A stretch of 64,000 nucleotides of DNA from an uncultured Desulfuromonas sp. (lineage in GTDB: Bacteria > Desulfobacterota > Desulfuromonadia > Desulfuromonadales > Desulfuromonadaceae). Positions 44,170-53,703 of the stretch are shown piece after piece; position 1 is the first letter of the stretch, and each line of letters begins with the position of its first letter. Made by a program: the position numbers and the translations under genes. The stretch spans positions 2,542,001-2,606,000 of the forward strand of contig NZ_OY787469.1 in the NCBI RefSeq assembly GCF_963678835.1, written 5' to 3'. Below the pieces are notes generated by a model that did not search any database, was not told the DNA's origin, and saw only the letters and a program-made list of their open reading frames with translations.

Positions 44170-46145
44170 TATTCTATAGACCTTTCCAGGGTGAAAGAAA
44201 ACGTGGCCCCTTTATTTGGTTCCGACTGTGCCCAGATGGCTCCTTGATGTCTGCCAATAACACGTTGCACAATGGCTAACCCCACGCCGGTACCGGTGAA
44301 TTCGCTCTGATGATGAAGTCGCTGGAAGACACCAAACAGTTTTTCCGCATATTGCATATCGAACCCGGCCCCGTTGTCGGTGATGTTGAAAGTAACAATG
44401 TCCCCTTGTCGCGTTGATGTCACACGGATGCGCGGATAAGAGGTCTTTTGCGTAAATTTAAGGGCATTGGAGAGCAAATTGACAAAAACTTGTTTGATCA
44501 GTGCCGGATCACCGTAACACGTTTCAAGTGGGCCTATTTTAATTTCAGGTGCATGGATGAATGTATAATCACTCTCCTGTAACAACTCATCGACCACCTG
44601 CCGAACAAGACCTTCGGTGTCAATCTTCTGTTTTTTCAATTTATGACGGTTCAGCCGCGAGAAGCGCAACAAATCATCAATCAAGGTTCCCATCATTTGG
44701 CTGTTATCAACGACCAGACCGAGATAACGCCTTGCTTCAGGCGACAGGTTTTCACTGTATTCTTCTTTAAGTATCTGTGAAAAACCGCTTATCGCGCGCA
44801 AAGGAGCACGTAAATCGTGTGAAACGGAGTAAGAGAACGCTTCAAGTTCTTTGTTGGTCCGTTGTAGCTGCGCGGTACGCTGAGCCACTTTATCTTCGAG
44901 GCTGTGGTTTAATTCGATGATTTTCTGTTTGGCTCGCTTCATTGTTGTTATATCCTGCAACGTTCCTGAAAGCAGGAGCTGACCATGACGTGACTCGAAC
45001 TCACCACGAAGTCGAACATAGCCCGGTTCAGAGCTTTTGGTCGTGATAACGGTCTCAAACTCATCGAACTGTTGTGCTGCAAAACTGTTTTTTAGATGCT
45101 TAAAAAGATGTTGTCGCTGCGAGGAGGGCACTCTTCGGATGAACTGCCGTGGCGTCAGGACGCTATCCTGAGAACACTCGAGAATTGTGTAAATCTGGTC
45201 AGAGCAAAATAGTTCGTGTCGGCCATCATGCCATTGCCAGTTGCCGATTCGGGCAATCCTCTGCGCGTTTTCAAGGCGCTGCTCGCTCTGTTTTAAGCGA
45301 TTTTCTCGCAACTCAATCGCTTGTGCCATTCGCTCAAAGTTTTTGGCAAGATCTGCGATTTCATCGTGACCATCGATCGGCACATGACGGTCGTAATGTC
45401 CTTCTCGAATAAAGTTGATTGACCTTAGTAGCCCCTTCAATCGGTAAACAATCGTGGTTTGCACCAGCCAGTACATCAGCAGACACAAGCTGAAGAGGAA
45501 CGCCATAATGACCGGCACATTGCTCACTAATTGTGCCCTGACATCGCGGTTAAAATGTTCTATGGGGATACGGACACTCATAATGCCGCGCAGGTCGCCG
45601 ATATGATAATTAAACCCGGTTGTATAGCGTGCAGAAATGGTCGGTGGCGCAGAATTCACATCGCCATGGCATCTTAGGCAGTAGCTTTCCGTCCAGATAG
45701 GCGTTGCGTATTGATAAAATCGCCGCGAACCCGTCGTCACTTTTTCAAAATACTCTTCTTGATGCGGGTTTTCTTCAAAATAGCGAACCACTTTGGTTTC
45801 AATGCAGTCAGCACGATTGTAGATATTCCGCGGGTCGGCTGAGACGTTGTTGAATGAGAGTTCCTTCTTGTTGAGCTGGGTAAAATGTTCGGATATACGT
45901 GCTAATGCATGAGCGGGGAGGAACCCAAGGGTATTATCGTTAAGAGGTAGGCCACTGGAGATGAACTGATGGTGATAGACATAGCGGGTCGCCATCATCA
46001 AATCGCGAATACTGCGCGATTGCTCGAGAATCTGTTGACGCGAAAAATCCCGTATTTCGATGAATTCAAACCACGCTTCACAAAGAAGGAAGACGAGAAA
46101 AAGAACGCCTGTAATCGAAATCAATTTCACATTAAGTTTCACCAT
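44169..46145 (-). CDS. Histidine kinase with periplasmic c-haem (DUF3365/Tll0287-like) sensor
   Basis: 658 residues. Membrane helices flank a periplasmic DUF3365 sensor with a CxxCH haem-c motif, SYCLRCHGDVNSAP (about residue 155), and the typical GDLRGIMSVRIP end. HAMP, a PAS domain, the HisKA site EAFSYSVSHDLRAPLRAISG and a HATPase domain (DNGAGFDMQYAEKLFG, TGVGLAIVQRVIGRHQG) follow. A redox or gas signal such as NO, CO or O2 is the likely input. ATG 46145 follows CAGGAG; the upstream TTG 46178 is less plausible. Confidence 0.92.
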   Translation of the reverse strand: MVKLNVKLISITGVLFLVFLLCEAWFEFIEIRDFSRQQILEQSRSIRDLMMATRYVYHHQFISSGLPLNDNTLGFLPAHALARISEHFTQLNKKELSFNNVSADPRNIYNRADCIETKVVRYFEENPHQEEYFEKVTTGSRRFYQYATPIWTESYCLRCHGDVNSAPPTISARYTTGFNYHIGDLRGIMSVRIPIEHFNRDVRAQLVSNVPVIMAFLFSLCLLMYWLVQTTIVYRLKGLLRSINFIREGHYDRHVPIDGHDEIADLAKNFERMAQAIELRENRLKQSEQRLENAQRIARIGNWQWHDGRHELFCSDQIYTILECSQDSVLTPRQFIRRVPSSQRQHLFKHLKNSFAAQQFDEFETVITTKSSEPGYVRLRGEFESRHGQLLLSGTLQDITTMKRAKQKIIELNHSLEDKVAQRTAQLQRTNKELEAFSYSVSHDLRAPLRAISGFSQILKEEYSENLSPEARRYLGLVVDNSQMMGTLIDDLLRFSRLNRHKLKKQKIDTEGLVRQVVDELLQESDYTFIHAPEIKIGPLETCYGDPALIKQVFVNLLSNALKFTQKTSYPRIRVTSTRQGDIVTFNITDNGAGFDMQYAEKLFGVFQRLHHQSEFTGTGVGLAIVQRVIGRHQGAIWAQSEPNKGATFSFTLERSIE

Positions 46146-46329
46146 CAGCTCCTGACCGTGAGGGAGAACCTCCTTCAATAGCTTAGCATAGAGAATCTTA
46201 ATTCAAAGTATGTGGATAAATTCTTGTCTAAAAAGGGGCAGAAAAAGCATTATTGAAGGGCCGCGTGGATATGACAACGCGAAACTTGTTTAAGTAACTC
46301 TTGCGACAGGAAGAGTTCGGTCGTCGTGG

Positions 46330-47562
46330 TTACAGCTCGTCGAAGGTGTAGCTAAGACGACTTGACGGATCAAAGATGCCTTGAACGATTTGAGCCGTGT
46401 CTTCACAAAAGACACGGGCTTCATCTGTTGGGATAACCAGCACGTCAATGGCGGAATCCGGACGACTGATTTTGATTTCGCTGTGAATACAGCGCGGCTG
46501 ATTATTCTTTTTCTCATCAAGCAGGATGTTGAAGCAGTCCATTCCGTCGAGAACACGATGACGGACGTTTGCCTCAAAGTTGCCTTGACCGGAGGAAAAG
46601 ACAATCGCATCGCATTGACCGAGGACACAGAGGTATTCACCAATAAATTTCCGTAACCGATAGGCTTCGATCTGTGCGGCAAGATGGGCGCGTGGATCAT
46701 TTTGTTCAGCTTTGATAAGCACTTCCTGGCGGGTAGTACAGTCCCCACCAGTCAGGCCCATCAAGCCACTTTTTTCATTGAGAACTTCCTCAATCTGTTG
46801 CGGACTGAGTTCTTCCCAATCCATGATAAATCCAGGAATGCCCGGGTCAATATTGCCGCAGCGACGTTCCTGGGCAGTCCCTTCAACGGGAGTCATGCCG
46901 GTACTGGTATCAATGGACTGACCGTTGCGAATGGCGCACAATGAAACACCGAGATCGAGATGGATGGTGATCAGATTACATTGCTCAATAGGTTTACCGA
47001 GATGTGCTGCCGCACGCCGAGCCAGATAAAGATGGGAGCTTCCGTGAAATCCGTATCGACGGACACGGTATTTTTCATACCACTCGTAGGGCAGGGGGTA
47101 CATGTAAGCCTTCGCCGGCATGGTATGATGAAAGGCCGTATCAAAGATGGCAACATGGTCAATATCGGGTAACAATTCCATGGCCGCGATGATCGTTTGA
47201 CGACTGGGAATGTTGTATTTAGGGGCCATGCGCTCAACTTTACGGATGTTATGGAGAACTTCGACATCAATTTTCACCGAATGGCAATACGTTTCACCGC
47301 CATGAACAACACGATGACCCACACCACGAATTTGCGATAAAGAGTTCAACACGCCGCATTCTGTGTGACAGAGGCTTTTCAAAATGTAATCAAGAGCGTC
47401 AAGGTGGTCTTCGAGTAAAAGAGGAGCGCCATCAAGAATACAATTTGTGCTATGAGTGCCAATTCCTTCGACATACCCCTGAGTTAACGGTATGGGGTTG
47501 GGGTAATCGAACAAATGATAATGAATGGTCTGGCTGCGACAGTTTAAGGTCAGGATAATCAC
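46330..47562 (-). CDS. Acetate kinase paralogue with altered active-site motifs
   Basis: 410 residues. The fold is plainly acetate kinase: GVGHRVVHGGETYCHSVKID, IFDTAFHHTMPAKAYMYPLP, RRYGFHGSSHLYLARR. Several ATP/phosphate motifs are changed. The phosphate-binding N-terminus reads LTLNCRSQTIHY instead of N-x-GSSS-x-K. The nucleotide loop is THIHLDLGVSLCAI-like (ITIHLDLGVSLC) where HLGNGAS is usual. The TRSGD-type loop reads QERRCGNIDP. Loss of normal acetyl-phosphate chemistry is possible. GTG 47562 follows GGAGG. No pta lies beside it. Confidence 0.85.
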   Translation of the reverse strand: MIILTLNCRSQTIHYHLFDYPNPIPLTQGYVEGIGTHSTNCILDGAPLLLEDHLDALDYILKSLCHTECGVLNSLSQIRGVGHRVVHGGETYCHSVKIDVEVLHNIRKVERMAPKYNIPSRQTIIAAMELLPDIDHVAIFDTAFHHTMPAKAYMYPLPYEWYEKYRVRRYGFHGSSHLYLARRAAAHLGKPIEQCNLITIHLDLGVSLCAIRNGQSIDTSTGMTPVEGTAQERRCGNIDPGIPGFIMDWEELSPQQIEEVLNEKSGLMGLTGGDCTTRQEVLIKAEQNDPRAHLAAQIEAYRLRKFIGEYLCVLGQCDAIVFSSGQGNFEANVRHRVLDGMDCFNILLDEKKNNQPRCIHSEIKISRPDSAIDVLVIPTDEARVFCEDTAQIVQGIFDPSSRLSYTFDEL

Positions 47563-47840
47563 GGTGTTTCCTCCGGGGTGCGCGGGAAGATCAACAAAAT
47601 GGCATGTTTAAGCCGTCTCGTCAATTGGCCTTTTTGTGGGTAATGTCTTAGGTTTAGCTTGCTATGCAAAGCTGCCGGAGATAACGGCAATTCCATAATT
47701 GGTTGATTTTGCGAATAAACTCAAGGCCATGGTGACCATTTTCAGGTGGAAACAGTTGCCAAAACATGGGCCGTGTTGACAAATATGACGCCCGACGGGA
47801 CAATGTTTAAAGCTGTTTATCCTCATAAATGGAGATCGTC

Positions 47841-48767
47841 ATGAATGTCAGGCAGTTAAAATGTATCTACCTGGACCAACCTCGTTTGGAAGGGTTTCGG
47901 AATTTTATCAGTAGTTGGTATATCGAAACTGACGGATTCCGTGCGGTGGTCGATCCGGGACCGTTGTCGACTATTCCGGTTCTGGTAAATGCCTTGAGAG
48001 AGCTTCAGGTGGAATCGATCGATTATATCCTGTTGACTCATATCCATATTGATCACGCCGGTGGGACCGGTGAGTTGCTCAAGTATTTTCCAAAAGCTCA
48101 AGTCATTTGTCACCAAAGTGGTATTAAACATATGATTTATCCAGAAAAACTCTGGGAGGGGTCGCTGCAGGTTTTGGGTGAAACTGCCGAGGTTTACGGA
48201 GAAATCATTCCGGTGCCATCACAATCAATATCCTACGCGTCTGACGTTGGCAACACTGGTATTCGCGTGTATGAGACACCGGGGCATGCGCCACATCATG
48301 TCTGTTACGGCTATGAAGACTTAGTCTTTGGCGGAGAGATTGCTGGCGTGCATATTCCGGTTGACTCCGGGCGTTATATGCGTCCGGCAACACCGCCACG
48401 CTTTATCTACGAAGTTGCCAGAGACTCGATCGATAAAATGATTGCCGTGCAGCCACGCTATCTTATCATCGCTCATCACGGGCTTGTTGAACCGGCTGTC
48501 AGCTATCTCGAAACGGCCCGCGAACAATTAAAATTGTGGGTGCGAGCGGTGGCGGTTACTGATCATATTATTGAAAAACAACGTGACGAGGTAATTTATG
48601 ATTGGCTGCTGAATAATGACCCTGCATTTTCTGCCATAGAACAGCTAGAAGCTGATATTTATGCTCGGGAACGTTATTTTATGAGCAATTCGTTGCGTGG
48701 TATTCAGCACTATTATGAAGCCTTACCGCCGGACCGGCAACAAGCCTGGAAAGACGATCCAGCGTAA
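47841..48767 (+). CDS. MBL-fold metallo-hydrolase
   Basis: 308 residues. The metallo-beta-lactamase signature HxHxDH is LLTHIHIDHAGGTGELL, with further metal ligands in YETPGHAPHHVCYG, VFGGEIAGVHIPVDSG and IIAHHGLVEPA. These match the glyoxalase II-like branch; substrate is unknown. ATG 47841 follows GGAGATCGTC; a start at 47829 would add four residues. It is divergent from the acetate kinase paralogue across a 280-bp gap that shows no gene or hairpin I could support. Confidence 0.9.
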   Translation: MNVRQLKCIYLDQPRLEGFRNFISSWYIETDGFRAVVDPGPLSTIPVLVNALRELQVESIDYILLTHIHIDHAGGTGELLKYFPKAQVICHQSGIKHMIYPEKLWEGSLQVLGETAEVYGEIIPVPSQSISYASDVGNTGIRVYETPGHAPHHVCYGYEDLVFGGEIAGVHIPVDSGRYMRPATPPRFIYEVARDSIDKMIAVQPRYLIIAHHGLVEPAVSYLETAREQLKLWVRAVAVTDHIIEKQRDEVIYDWLLNNDPAFSAIEQLEADIYARERYFMSNSLRGIQHYYEALPPDRQQAWKDDPA

Positions 48768-48803
48768 AACAGATGTGGTCATGAAGAGAGTCACGTTGAT
48801 CAG

Positions 48804-49931
48804 TCAGGATTTTGTGGCTGTTAACAACACAAATTTGTGCGTGCTGGCCACAAGTTTGCAGTTACCGAATAGACGCTTGAGTTTGGTATGGTAACCGAGG
48901 TGGCGATTACCGACAACCCAGAGCTGCCCGGAGCGTTTCAGCACTTGGCGCGCCTGACGAAACATCTGCCAGGCCACCTGATCACCGACAACCTGTTGTT
49001 GGTGAAACGGGGGATTATTGATGATCAGATCGACACTGTCTCGATCCATTCCCTTCAGGCAATCGATTACCTCAAAGCGGGCAGCGCGCGGGCCAAAAAT
49101 TGTTTCGAAATTGATTCGGGCAGAGTCGATGGCCCGATACGATTCGTCAACAAAGATTAGTTGCGCGTCCGGCTGCTGTCGTGCTGCGGCAATGCCGAGG
49201 ACACCATTGCCACACCCCAGATCGATAATTGTCTCGGCCTGAGGCAGTAAATGACGTTGTTCAAGAACCAGACGGCTTCCCAGGTCGAGCTTGTTCATTG
49301 AGAAAACGCCGGGGTGTTGTACAAGGTCGAGCTGAAATTCCGGCAAAGAAAGGTTGGCTGGCGGCAAGGGCGTAAAAGTGCGTTCCGTATCGAAGCAGCT
49401 GAAGATCAAACGCGCTTTTTTTCGGGCAAGGGACGTATGAGTTGGTCCCAGTATTTTTTCGAACAATTCAATTGCCGTGGCACTGAGATGTTTGACCATT
49501 GCAGCACCAATGACCACTGACTCTGGTTTGATCACCGGACGTAGCCGAATCAGTTGATCTTCAAGTAAGGCAAGGCTTTTGGGAACCTTGATCAGGACAA
49601 TGTCATAGTGGCCTGGCGGGGTGGTTAAGCTGTCAAAAAACGTGATGCAGTCCTGAGCTATCCGGTTACTTTTCAGATTATTTAACAGCCCCTGGTACGT
49701 TAGACATGAATCGCTGACCAAAGTCGGTGCATAGGAGTGCAGGCAACAACTCAGCGCACCAAAAGAGTCGTTGACGATCAGTAGACGTTGCGATGGATGT
49801 GGCAAGTTCTGATCGTGTAACTCGTTGAGGATGAATTCGTCCGCAGCATCCCAGGCGCGTAACGGGTCATCGATACGCGCCGGATAGCGAGAAAGGTCCC
49901 ATTGTCCCTGAGGAACACTGATTTGACTCAT
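48804..49931 (-). CDS. RlmG-type rRNA methyltransferase (class I SAM)
   Basis: 375 residues in the two-domain arrangement of RlmG/RsmC: a degenerate N-terminal methyltransferase-like domain (RLLIVNDSFGALSCCLHSYA) and a functional C-terminal one with the SAM motif IIDLGCGNGVLGIAAARQQ and the catalytic IINNPPFHQQQ. It probably methylates a guanine N2 of rRNA (G1835 of 23S in E. coli). The start is ATG 49931; the frame continues to 49982. Confidence 0.85.
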   Translation of the reverse strand: MSQISVPQGQWDLSRYPARIDDPLRAWDAADEFILNELHDQNLPHPSQRLLIVNDSFGALSCCLHSYAPTLVSDSCLTYQGLLNNLKSNRIAQDCITFFDSLTTPPGHYDIVLIKVPKSLALLEDQLIRLRPVIKPESVVIGAAMVKHLSATAIELFEKILGPTHTSLARKKARLIFSCFDTERTFTPLPPANLSLPEFQLDLVQHPGVFSMNKLDLGSRLVLEQRHLLPQAETIIDLGCGNGVLGIAAARQQPDAQLIFVDESYRAIDSARINFETIFGPRAARFEVIDCLKGMDRDSVDLIINNPPFHQQQVVGDQVAWQMFRQARQVLKRSGQLWVVGNRHLGYHTKLKRLFGNCKLVASTHKFVLLTATKS

Positions 49932-50080
49932 ATGACCGGTAACTTTCGTGTAAGTAAATGCCACATTGTACACTGAAAACAATATGGCGTGATGAAGCGG
50001 TCATATTAGCGCTGTTTACCCGTAAAAAAAAGAGCGGAGTCTTTAGGTACGAGTAAAACCGTGCGTCTGCGTCAATCTTT

Positions 50081-50656
50081 TTAAGAGGCTTCGGCGGTTT
50101 CAGTGGCGGCATTCACCCAATCATCAAGTTTGGCCATCAGTGTATCTCTGGTTTCATAAGAGATATCCGGCAGAGTTCCTCCCCAGGCTTTTTCCGCTTG
50201 GGCAAAGCCATCTTCGATTCCGGCTCTGATGGCCTCGATTCGGCTGGGATCACTGCCGGCCAGACCCACGGCGAAATCGAAAATCCGTTGGGCGGTATTT
50301 TCGACACCAAAATAACCGTCCTCTGCCACAAGGTCCTGCGCCTGTTCCGGTGTCAGAGTCTTTAGATCAACGGTGCTGTTTCCGGTCGAAACTTCCAAGG
50401 CAATCCCTTGCTCTTGCAGGGTTGTCACAAAGAGATCTCGCAGCATGGTGAATGTTGTTCCGAGATCTGCATCTGAAACAGTGGCACTATAGGTGCCGGG
50501 ATCAACGGGCTTATTACCAAGAGATACCGTGTCTTGAACACCTTTCTGTGCCCCTTGCTCCTGCTGCATCTGTCTTTTTTGAACAGCCGCTTCAAGCAAC
50601 TGCTTTGCTTCGGCTTTAAAGCTATCAAGTGTTGATGTATTAATTGATTCGATCAT
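50081..50656 (-). CDS. DUF5610-like protein
   Basis: 191 residues. The centre has AEDGYFGVENTAQRIFDFAVGLAG followed by IRAGIEDGFAQAEKAWGGTLPDISYETRD, a layout I associate with the DUF5610 family of small, mostly helical proteins. The N-terminal third is Gln/Glu-rich and helical. ATG 50656 is preceded by GGAGGG. No signal or membrane segment. Function unknown; the family name is from memory of its pattern. Confidence 0.6.
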   Translation of the reverse strand: MIESINTSTLDSFKAEAKQLLEAAVQKRQMQQEQGAQKGVQDTVSLGNKPVDPGTYSATVSDADLGTTFTMLRDLFVTTLQEQGIALEVSTGNSTVDLKTLTPEQAQDLVAEDGYFGVENTAQRIFDFAVGLAGSDPSRIEAIRAGIEDGFAQAEKAWGGTLPDISYETRDTLMAKLDDWVNAATETAEAS

Positions 50657-50806
50657 GGCACCCTCCGTATGTGTAAAATTCATTCTAAAAGTATAACAGA
50701 GATTTTGTTGGAAGAGTAGAATCTACTATTTTGCCAATAGATGATTGAAATTGTTGCCTATTCAGGTTAACAATGACGACATGAACTTTATCGAAGGGGA
50801 CCTGTT

Positions 50807-51268
50807 GTGGTGAAAGCATTTATTTCTCTGGTCATGATTTTTTCACTGTGTTCTTGTGCCTGGATGCGACCGGGGTTTGAAGCACCAACCATACAGGTCA
50901 CTCGTTTTTCCGTTATGGAGAGCCGGGGTCTGGCACCACGTTTTGCTATTACACTCAATATCATCAACCATAATCGACAGTCCCTCGAAATCGACGGGCT
51001 GAGTTATGCCCTTGAAATCGAGGGGATTCCTTTGCTCACGGGCGTTAAGTCGAATCTGTCGCCCATTGAGGGGTTTTCTGAACAGGAAGTGACGTTACTG
51101 GTCACCGCAGACCTGCTCAACAGTCTTGACCTGATTTCACAACTGACCCGCCAGCCTCGTGACCAATTCACCTATACCTTGCGCGCCAAGCTCAATGTCG
51201 GCTGGCTAACGCCCGGAATGACCATACAAAAACAAGGAGAGATTTCACTGCGTACTTTGACACGTTGA
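50807..51268 (+). CDS. LEA type 2 (WHy domain) lipoprotein
   Basis: 153 residues. The lipoprotein signal ends at SLCSCAW (Cys near residue 16). The mature part is a LEA2-like beta-sandwich: VTRFSVMESRGLAPRFAITL, NIINHNRQSLEIDGLSYALE and GFSEQEVTLLVTADLLN. Such proteins are linked to desiccation or stress in other organisms, but the bacterial role is unproven. GTG 50807 follows GAAGGGGA; the next GTG at 50810 is equally possible. A DUF423 gene follows after 36 bp. Confidence 0.85.
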   Translation: MVKAFISLVMIFSLCSCAWMRPGFEAPTIQVTRFSVMESRGLAPRFAITLNIINHNRQSLEIDGLSYALEIEGIPLLTGVKSNLSPIEGFSEQEVTLLVTADLLNSLDLISQLTRQPRDQFTYTLRAKLNVGWLTPGMTIQKQGEISLRTLTR

Positions 51269-51304
51269 TGTTCCCTTTTTTGCCCTGAACGGAGTTTGTC
51301 TGTT

Positions 51305-51685
51305 ATGAAGTTATTTTTTGTTCTTGGTTGTGTGAATGCATTTCTTTCCGTTGCTCTGGGTGCGTTTGGGGCGCATGGTCTGCGTCAGCGGGTCAGCCCT
51401 GAATTGCTGATCACCTGGGAAAAGGGTGTTGACTATCAAATGTATCATGCTCTGGCGTTGTTGCTGGTTGCCCTGTGTATTAAAACCTGGCCGGAAGTGC
51501 GGCGGGTAAGAACCGCCGGTTTGTTATTTTTTGTCGGCATTGTACTTTTTTCAGGTAGTCTTTATGTATTGGTTTTGACCCAGGTGACTGTTTTGGGACT
51601 GATCACGCCGGTTGGTGGCATCTCCTTCTTGTGCGGTTGGTGTCTGTTGGCGCTTTGTGCCAGTCAATTTGACAGTCGTTGGTAG
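51305..51685 (+). CDS. DUF423 small membrane protein
   Basis: 126 residues, four predicted transmembrane helices. The DUF423 marks are at the N-terminus, VALGAFGAHGLRQRVSPELL and WEKGVDYQMYHALALLLVAL, with the characteristic GAFGAHGL and YQ-x-x-H-A. Function unknown. ATG 51305 is used; an in-frame TTG at 51296 adds three residues. Confidence 0.9.
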   Translation: MKLFFVLGCVNAFLSVALGAFGAHGLRQRVSPELLITWEKGVDYQMYHALALLLVALCIKTWPEVRRVRTAGLLFFVGIVLFSGSLYVLVLTQVTVLGLITPVGGISFLCGWCLLALCASQFDSRW

Positions 51686-51729
51686 ACGCTCGAAGCTGTA
51701 TGGAATGATATTTATTCGGGGAGGGGCTC

Positions 51730-52824
51730 ATGGCAAAAAAAATCTTTGTTGCCGCAACGGGTAAAAACTGCGGCAAGTCAACTATCTGCCTGTCATTACT
51801 GTACCGCGCTGCGCGAAAATACCCCCGTATTGGTTTTATCAAACCTATCGGTCCCAAACTGATTGAGTTCAACAATTTCCATGTAGACAAAGATGCCGTT
51901 CTCATGGCTCAGGTCTTCGGTCTTGAAGAGCATATCCACCAGATGAACCCTGTTCCCGTGTTTTCCGATACCACCCGGCAAGTTCTTGATGGCCAGATCG
52001 GCCCGGATTTTTTTGCCGAAAAGATGATTGAAGCGTGTCGGTATTTTGAAAAAGAATGCGATTTTCTGGTCATCGAAGGGGCTGGCCATGCCGGAGTCGG
52101 ATCGGTGTTGGGCTACAACAATGCTGAGGTTGCTAAATTGTTGGATGCTCCGGTTATGATGGTTACGGATGGGGGCATTGGTCGTGCGATCGATGCTGTC
52201 AGCATGAATCTCAGCGTTTTTCAACTGGCGGGTGCTCCGGTGCGGATGCTGGTGGCCAATAAATTGATTGCCGATAAACGTGAATTGACAATGCATTACC
52301 TCAAAAAAGCCTTTGCTGGTCGTGACATTCACATTCAGGGTGGCTTTAACTTTTCGCCGATTCTGGCCAATCCTACGCTACACCGCATCAGCCGTTTGCT
52401 TGGGGCGCCCTTGAAAGGTAATCTTGAAGAGCAGCACCGCATTGTCCATCACGTTCAATTGGGTGCCGCCTCAGCGCAACGCGTTGCTGATCTGCTCGAT
52501 GAGTCAAGCCTTTTGCTGGTCAACAGCACTCGTGACGAATTGATGGTTATGCTGGCGTCGTTATATCATCTGCCCGAATACCGCCATAAAATCGCCGGCA
52601 TGATTATTCCGGGACATGCACCGGTATCACCGATTACGGCGCGAATTGTTGATGACAGCAATATCCCTTATATGCGTACCCATCTAACCAACTCCGAAGC
52701 CTTTACCCGCATTCAGAATGATGTCTCTAAAATTACGGCGCAAGATCAGGAGAAAATTGACCTGGTCGGCCATCTTGCTGAAGTCGAACTGGATTTTGAC
52801 ACGGTGGACAAACTGTTTGATTAA
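51730..52824 (+). CDS. BioD-like ATPase with DRTGG-type domain
   Basis: 364 residues. The N-terminal part is a dethiobiotin-synthase-like P-loop domain (FVAATGKNCGKSTICLSLLY, FLVIEGAGHAGVGSVLGYNN), followed by a DRTGG-type regulatory domain (KIAGMIIPGHAPVSPITARI, and a terminal helix). This is the N-terminal half of long phosphotransacetylases without the catalytic PTA domain. The P-loop GKNCGKST is canonical. Enzymatic role is open: an uncharacterised ligase or regulator. It precedes the sterol-desaturase-family gene by 20 bp. Confidence 0.8.
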   Translation: MAKKIFVAATGKNCGKSTICLSLLYRAARKYPRIGFIKPIGPKLIEFNNFHVDKDAVLMAQVFGLEEHIHQMNPVPVFSDTTRQVLDGQIGPDFFAEKMIEACRYFEKECDFLVIEGAGHAGVGSVLGYNNAEVAKLLDAPVMMVTDGGIGRAIDAVSMNLSVFQLAGAPVRMLVANKLIADKRELTMHYLKKAFAGRDIHIQGGFNFSPILANPTLHRISRLLGAPLKGNLEEQHRIVHHVQLGAASAQRVADLLDESSLLLVNSTRDELMVMLASLYHLPEYRHKIAGMIIPGHAPVSPITARIVDDSNIPYMRTHLTNSEAFTRIQNDVSKITAQDQEKIDLVGHLAEVELDFDTVDKLFD

Positions 52825-52844
52825 AACCCTTCCAACAGGTGACT

Positions 52845-53660
52845 ATGGTCGATAACAATCTCTTGCGTGGTGCTGTTTTTTTGATCGCTTTTTCAGCTGT
52901 TGCTTTTAGCGAAAAACGTTGGCCGCGTCTTAATGGCCACCATCCAAAAAACATTCGTTGGCAGCGTAACCTTGGCCTGATCGCAATTGATGTTGTTGTG
53001 GTGTATCTGTTGATGCCGTTCACAGCAGTTATGGTCGCTACACGCGTTCAGGACCATCAGTTGGGTATTCTCAATCAAATACCGTTGCCAACAGTCATCG
53101 TCTGGCTGATCGCTCTGATCTGGATGGACTTGGTGATCTATTGGCAACATCGCTGGTTTCATCAACTCCGTTGGTTATGGCGTCTGCATAAAGTGCATCA
53201 TATTGACATGGATATTGATGTATCAACGGGATTACGTTTCCATCCTGGGGAGATTTTGCTGTCCTTATTGCTCAAGTGCGCTGCTGTTGCTGTTATGGGT
53301 GTTCCCGCAGATGTCGTGATTGTCTCGGAAATTCTGATTAACAGTGCGGCCATGTTCAACCATGGCAATATAGCCATCCCTACAGCCGTTGATCGCTACC
53401 TGCGCCGATTTCTGGTGACACCGGATATGCACAGAATTCACCATTCGGTGATTTCTGGTGAGACCAACTCCAATTACGGATTTTGTTTATCCTGGTGGGA
53501 CTTCTTGTTTCACAGCTATACGGATCAGCCGCAGAAGGGGCATCAAGGGATTGAGCTTGGCCTTGCCGGGTATCAGAGCTTTACGCGACACACCTTAGTT
53601 TACCTCCTTACATTGCCCTTCATACCTTTGCAGCATGGAAAACCATCCGCCAAAAAATAG
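52845..53660 (+). CDS. Sterol desaturase / fatty acid hydroxylase family protein
   Basis: 271 residues with four to five membrane helices. The family's histidine boxes that bind a di-iron centre are present: YWQHRWFHQL, LWRLHKVHHID and TPDMHRIHHS. Such enzymes hydroxylate or desaturate lipids using O2, notable in a mostly anaerobic lineage. The start is ATG 52845; GTG 52839 is also in frame. It is 44 bp before the flavoprotein gene, and the two may be co-expressed. Confidence 0.9.
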   Translation: MVDNNLLRGAVFLIAFSAVAFSEKRWPRLNGHHPKNIRWQRNLGLIAIDVVVVYLLMPFTAVMVATRVQDHQLGILNQIPLPTVIVWLIALIWMDLVIYWQHRWFHQLRWLWRLHKVHHIDMDIDVSTGLRFHPGEILLSLLLKCAAVAVMGVPADVVIVSEILINSAAMFNHGNIAIPTAVDRYLRRFLVTPDMHRIHHSVISGETNSNYGFCLSWWDFLFHSYTDQPQKGHQGIELGLAGYQSFTRHTLVYLLTLPFIPLQHGKPSAKK

Positions 53661-53703
53661 TGTATACTTCTCTTGACTTAACTTCATATTGAAAGGCCTG
53701 CTC

